Assembly: GCA_033558025.1 (NCBI GenBank) | Contig: JAUCEF010000001.1 | Span: 1-64,000, forward strand | Source: Phytophthora sp. 'mugwort' | Taxonomy: Eukaryota; Oomycota; Peronosporomycetes; Peronosporales; Peronosporaceae | Length of the DNA: 64,000 nucleotides | Direction: 5' to 3' | Shown here: positions 61,110-64,000 of the stretch, one piece after another | How positions within the stretch are numbered: position 1 is the first letter of the stretch | Layout of the letters: every line of letters starts with the position of its first letter | Position numbers and translations under genes: made by a program | Notes under the pieces: generated by a model | Told to the model about the DNA's origin: nothing | Seen by the model: only the letters and a program-made list of their open reading frames with translations | The model's database searches: none

Positions 61110-62250
61110 AGCACTACCGATGGCAAAGTCCGACGCGTCACAGAAGATACTGAAAGGACGATCGGGATCTGGCAGCGCCAGGACGGCGTCTGAAGGGGAC
61201 TCTCCTTAATGACTTCAAAAGCCGCTTGATGTCCGGTGTCCAACACCAGTCCACATCCTCCTTAAGGTGATTGGATAGTGGCCTTGCCACTTCAGCATAG
61301 CTCTTGCTGTACTTGTGCAAGTAATTGGCCAGGCCAAGCCACTTCCGTAAGTCTATCTGGTTCTTTGGAACCGACCAGTCTACAATGGCCTTGACCTTAG
61401 CGGGATCCGCTCGAAGGCTGCGGTTCCCAATGGAGCATCCCAGAAAGGGCAGCGCCGAAGACACACTTGTCAATGTCGGCATACAACTTTTGTGTGCGCA
61501 TGCAATCGAGCACCGCTCGCAGGTGCTCAATTTGATTCTCCACATCATGCTTTCCATGCTCCGCACGACTGTGGACGAATATGTCGTCGAAGTATGTCTG
61601 AGCATACGCCCTGTGGGGCCTGAACAGTTGTGACACAAGACGATTAAACGTCGCAGGCGCGTTCTACAGCCCTTGGGGCATTACTAGCCACTCCTAGAGC
61701 ATACCACCCGGAATGCTGACCGCCGTAAGCGGAATATCGCTTGCTCGCATGAGCAATTGATACTATCCATCGACCAAGTCGAGGGCACTGTACACCGTAC
61801 ACTCCGTCATGTTGCTCTGTAAACCGTCCTTCCTAGGAATAGGCATCTGCGCCGGAATGGTGGCCGCGTTGAGCTTATTAAAGCATGAACGATTCGCCAC
61901 TTGCCATTCGGCTTTCTGATATAGAACGTAGGCGTTGAGTGTGGAGACTTGCTCTCGCGCACCATACCCGCCTCGTGCTTAGCACGGAAGAACACGTCAA
62001 TGACGTCTCACTGTCCTCTTGGCAAAGGCCACTGCCTTGTCACGCAGTATTTGGTTCCAGGAATCATGACGTACACCTCGATCCGGAAGTAGTCTCGTGG
62101 AGGTTCTTTCGAGACCACGTCTTGATACTCCTTCATCAAAGGGTAATACGGATCGGAGGGGCCCTTGAGGATCGAGGATCCCGCCCGCGCATTCAACGCC
62201 TTCTTGGTGTCCTCAAGGACTGCTTTATCCAAAAGCGACGACAAGTTTTT
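61110..62250 (-). pseudogene. Gypsy-F reverse transcriptase
   Basis: On minus, N-terminal KGPSDPYYPLMKEYQDVVSK and PGTKYCVTRQWPLP (62244-62008), then fingers (SPHSTPTFYIRKPNGKWRIV, 61995-61900), palm with YFDDIFVHSRAE (about 61560-61595, all catalytic residues kept) and thumb (RADPAKVKAIVDWSVPKNQI, LRKWLGLANYLHKY). It is split over at least four frames and has in-frame stops such as the TAG-bearing stretch near 61690. A dead copy, but the best kept RT in the window. Confidence 0.75.
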
Positions 62251-62387
62251 TTTTGGTTAACGCCTCTTCAGGTCGTAGAATGACCAACTCGACTAACTCG
62301 CCGGCCTTCAAGGCGTCGCCGAACTCGGCAATGGACAGTCTCCACCTCGTGGATTACGTGCTACGTCACCTCCATCAGTGGGCCATC

Positions 62388-62689
62388 GGCCTTGATGGCC
62401 AGGCTCACGGCCGGCCACACCACGCATGGCGTGTAACGACAACTCGTCGTCGTGACGAGTGTCACCGTCGTGACCAATGTCACCATGACGTCGGTCACCT
62501 AGTGGATTGTCTGCCGCCCCACATGTCCTGAGTCCCGCGGCCTTGATGCCCCGGCATACTGCCGGCCACACCACGCATGGCGTGTAATGCCACCCCGTCA
62601 TCGTGACGAGTGTCGTTGTCGTGACACATGTCACCTGTGTCGCTCAGCGGGTTTCCTGCCGTTCCAGTCACAGCCCGCGAGCTCTGCTC
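62388..62689 (-). repeat. 151-bp tandem duplication in Gypsy-F protease-RT linker
   Basis: Two units start GGCCTTGATGGCC at 62388 and GGCCTTGATGCCC at 62539. On minus both read LHAMRGVAG followed by PGHQGR. Unit length 151 is not a multiple of three, so the two copies are in different frames. The place, between RT and protease, is the same as in Gypsy-A and Gypsy-B. Confidence 0.75.
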
Positions 62690-63400
62690 GGGCCTCTTGT
62701 CCTCGACATCTTCAGTGTCTACACGTTCGGATACTCCGATGTCCAGCACGTTGACCGACTCGGTCCAGTGCCTGCGCCAAAAGTGCTTTTGCTTCCTAGC
62801 CGAGATGGGTGCATGACTCACCAAAGCTCCATAGGAGTAAGGCGCGTTGCGTTCAAGGTCTTCGACCTCCAATCAATTCATGGCTCATGACATCCAGCCA
62901 TGCGATGCCCAGGATGAGGTCGTACCTCGAATCCAGGTCCTGAACCAGACAGCGTTCCACGCTATCGAAGTCGAGAAACTTTACGCCAGGTTCACAGGAA
63001 CCTTGGGCGCCGTGACACGGGTCCCGTCGCTAGGCGAGCAGTGACGATGTCACTCCTGCGCTCTCTGAGCGCCTCAGCGTACTGCTGACTTCCCTCCATC
63101 GTGGAGCGTCGAGCATAGTTGCCCAACGCTCCGGAATCGATCAAGATTACCCATGGTTTCTCAAAGCCCTTCGCCGTCGCCTCAACGACGAGCAAGCCCG
63201 GCTTGCATACACGTTCCGTGTTAAAGAGTAGGGCTCTCTCCGGGGCTGGGTCCTGTTGACCTCCACTTCCATGAGGCTCAACAGAACTGAGTTCTTCCCC
63301 AGCAGGGCGCCCCGCGCCTACTGAGTGTCGCCGTCCCCCGCGACGAGCCGATGGCTTGGTTCGATGCAGAGCGAAAGGTCGTAGGAGCATGACACGACCT
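62690..63400 (-). pseudogene. Gypsy-F protease and linker
   Basis: On minus, KPWVILIDSGALGNYARRST is the retropepsin active site (D-S-G kept), in a frame from about 63230 to 62992. A stretch near 62900 contains the later VLDIAWLDVMSHELIDW-like part (RYDLILGIAWLDVMSHELI in shifted frame). It is broken by a shift near 62990. Confidence 0.65.
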
Positions 63401-64000
63401 GCGCAACGGGCAGGTTGCGCTCAAATGGGTGGTACTTCGGCAGATGAAGCACCGACGAACACCCATACGCTGCTCGGCAGCGTGAAGGTCAGCTTCCTCA
63501 CCTTCAGCGTAGCTGAGGTCCATAGGATCCGGTCCGTCGGGTGGAGTAGCGTTAGCAACACCCCAGTGAAGTCGAGACGACTTGAAGTTGAACTCGGCGT
63601 TCAACGCCACTCTCACGGCCTCTTCAAAAGAGGAAGGGTGAGTGCGGAGGACTTCCGTCCTGGCCACGCCACTGCGGAGGCCTTCCATAAAGCCTGTCAC
63701 AGTCGCTGCCTCTGGCAGAGGATCAGCCGCCAAGCCGGCGATCAGAGTTCGCAACTCCTGGACGAAGTCCATGAAGTCCTTCTTACCCTGGCTGGTACTC
63801 AGAAAGCGTGACCGCACGCGGTACACCTGATTAGGCGGAGCAAACTCTTGCGGAAGCTGGGTTTCAGCTCTTCCCAGATTGGGAAGGCCGCGTCCACCGA
63901 CGTATCGCACGTGAGTGCCCATTCTCGTGCTTGGTCACCGAGCTTCGAGATTGCTAGCCCCACGCGCTGTTGCTCAGTACGGAGCATAGCCGATCCCATC
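63278..64000 (-). pseudogene. Gypsy-F gag, running off the window
   Basis: On minus: [20 protein letters not shown] at the window edge, [40 protein letters not shown] and TGFMEGLRSGVARTEVLRTH, then the knuckle CFICRSTTHLSATC, a complete CCHC. Two frames overlap at 63799-63922. The gag N-terminus and the 5' LTR lie beyond 64000. Confidence 0.75.

Noticed and set aside
1..64000. CRISPR arrays, bacterial operons, rRNA genes
   Set aside because: No regularly spaced repeats with unique spacers, no rRNA blocks; the window is eukaryotic. The only regular arrays are the telomere and the linker repeats.

Overview
The window is a chromosome end of an oomycete, most likely a Peronosporales species such as Phytophthora or a downy mildew. 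Four things point there: a plant-type TTTAGGG telomere at base 1; transposon families typical of oomycetes (chromodomain Ty3/Gypsy, piggyBac, hAT and Crypton-type remnants); short introns of about 60-170 bp with GT-AG borders; and gene spacing of tens to hundreds of bases with TCAYTYY-like initiators. The genus is inference; no lineage-specific marker was tested.

Layout. 1-836 is the telomere. 841-1582 is a reverse-transcriptase (RT) fragment of Penelope type, pinned between the long telomere array and a second short telomeric patch. 1600-20000 is subtelomere made almost wholly of broken transposons: Gypsy-A on +, a gag remnant of another family on +, piggyBac on -, a solo long terminal repeat (LTR) with a clean 5-bp target duplication, Gypsy-B on -, a FAR1/MULE-like remnant, a tRNA-like gene and a Crypton-like element on -. 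No RXLR or Crinkler effector gene was recognised.

Host genes begin at 20698: a membrane-anchored APP1-type lipid-phosphatase-like protein (-), a small hypothetical (+) and a two-exon sugar transporter (+). A second transposon island follows at 29447-38045. Then comes a compact housekeeping block, 38223-57545: a CDKL-like kinase of 8 exons, a U-box cyclophilin of PPIL2 type of 8 exons, a mitochondrial-type armadillo protein, a GT60 glycosyltransferase, a dead hAT element, a very small two-exon gene, the proteasome activator PA200/BLM10, a C2H2 protein, the exosome cofactor C1D/Lrp1 and the peroxin PEX10. The window closes in a minus-strand Gypsy element (Gypsy-F, 58063 to past 64000) whose 3' LTR cuts a DDE-transposase-like gene.

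How it works together. The housekeeping genes serve unrelated core processes (splicing or protein folding, proteasome, exosome, peroxisome) and form no pathway; they share divergent promoters and short spacers. The most notable biology is at the tip. The RT fragment has the orientation expected if endonuclease-less Penelope elements extend chromosome ends, but a 19-bp direct repeat at its two borders also allows ordinary insertion with target duplication. Three separate Gypsy elements each carry a different tandem expansion in the same place, between protease and RT.

Exon models were built by hand from splice signals and phase. Family names rest on recognised motifs, not on searches.
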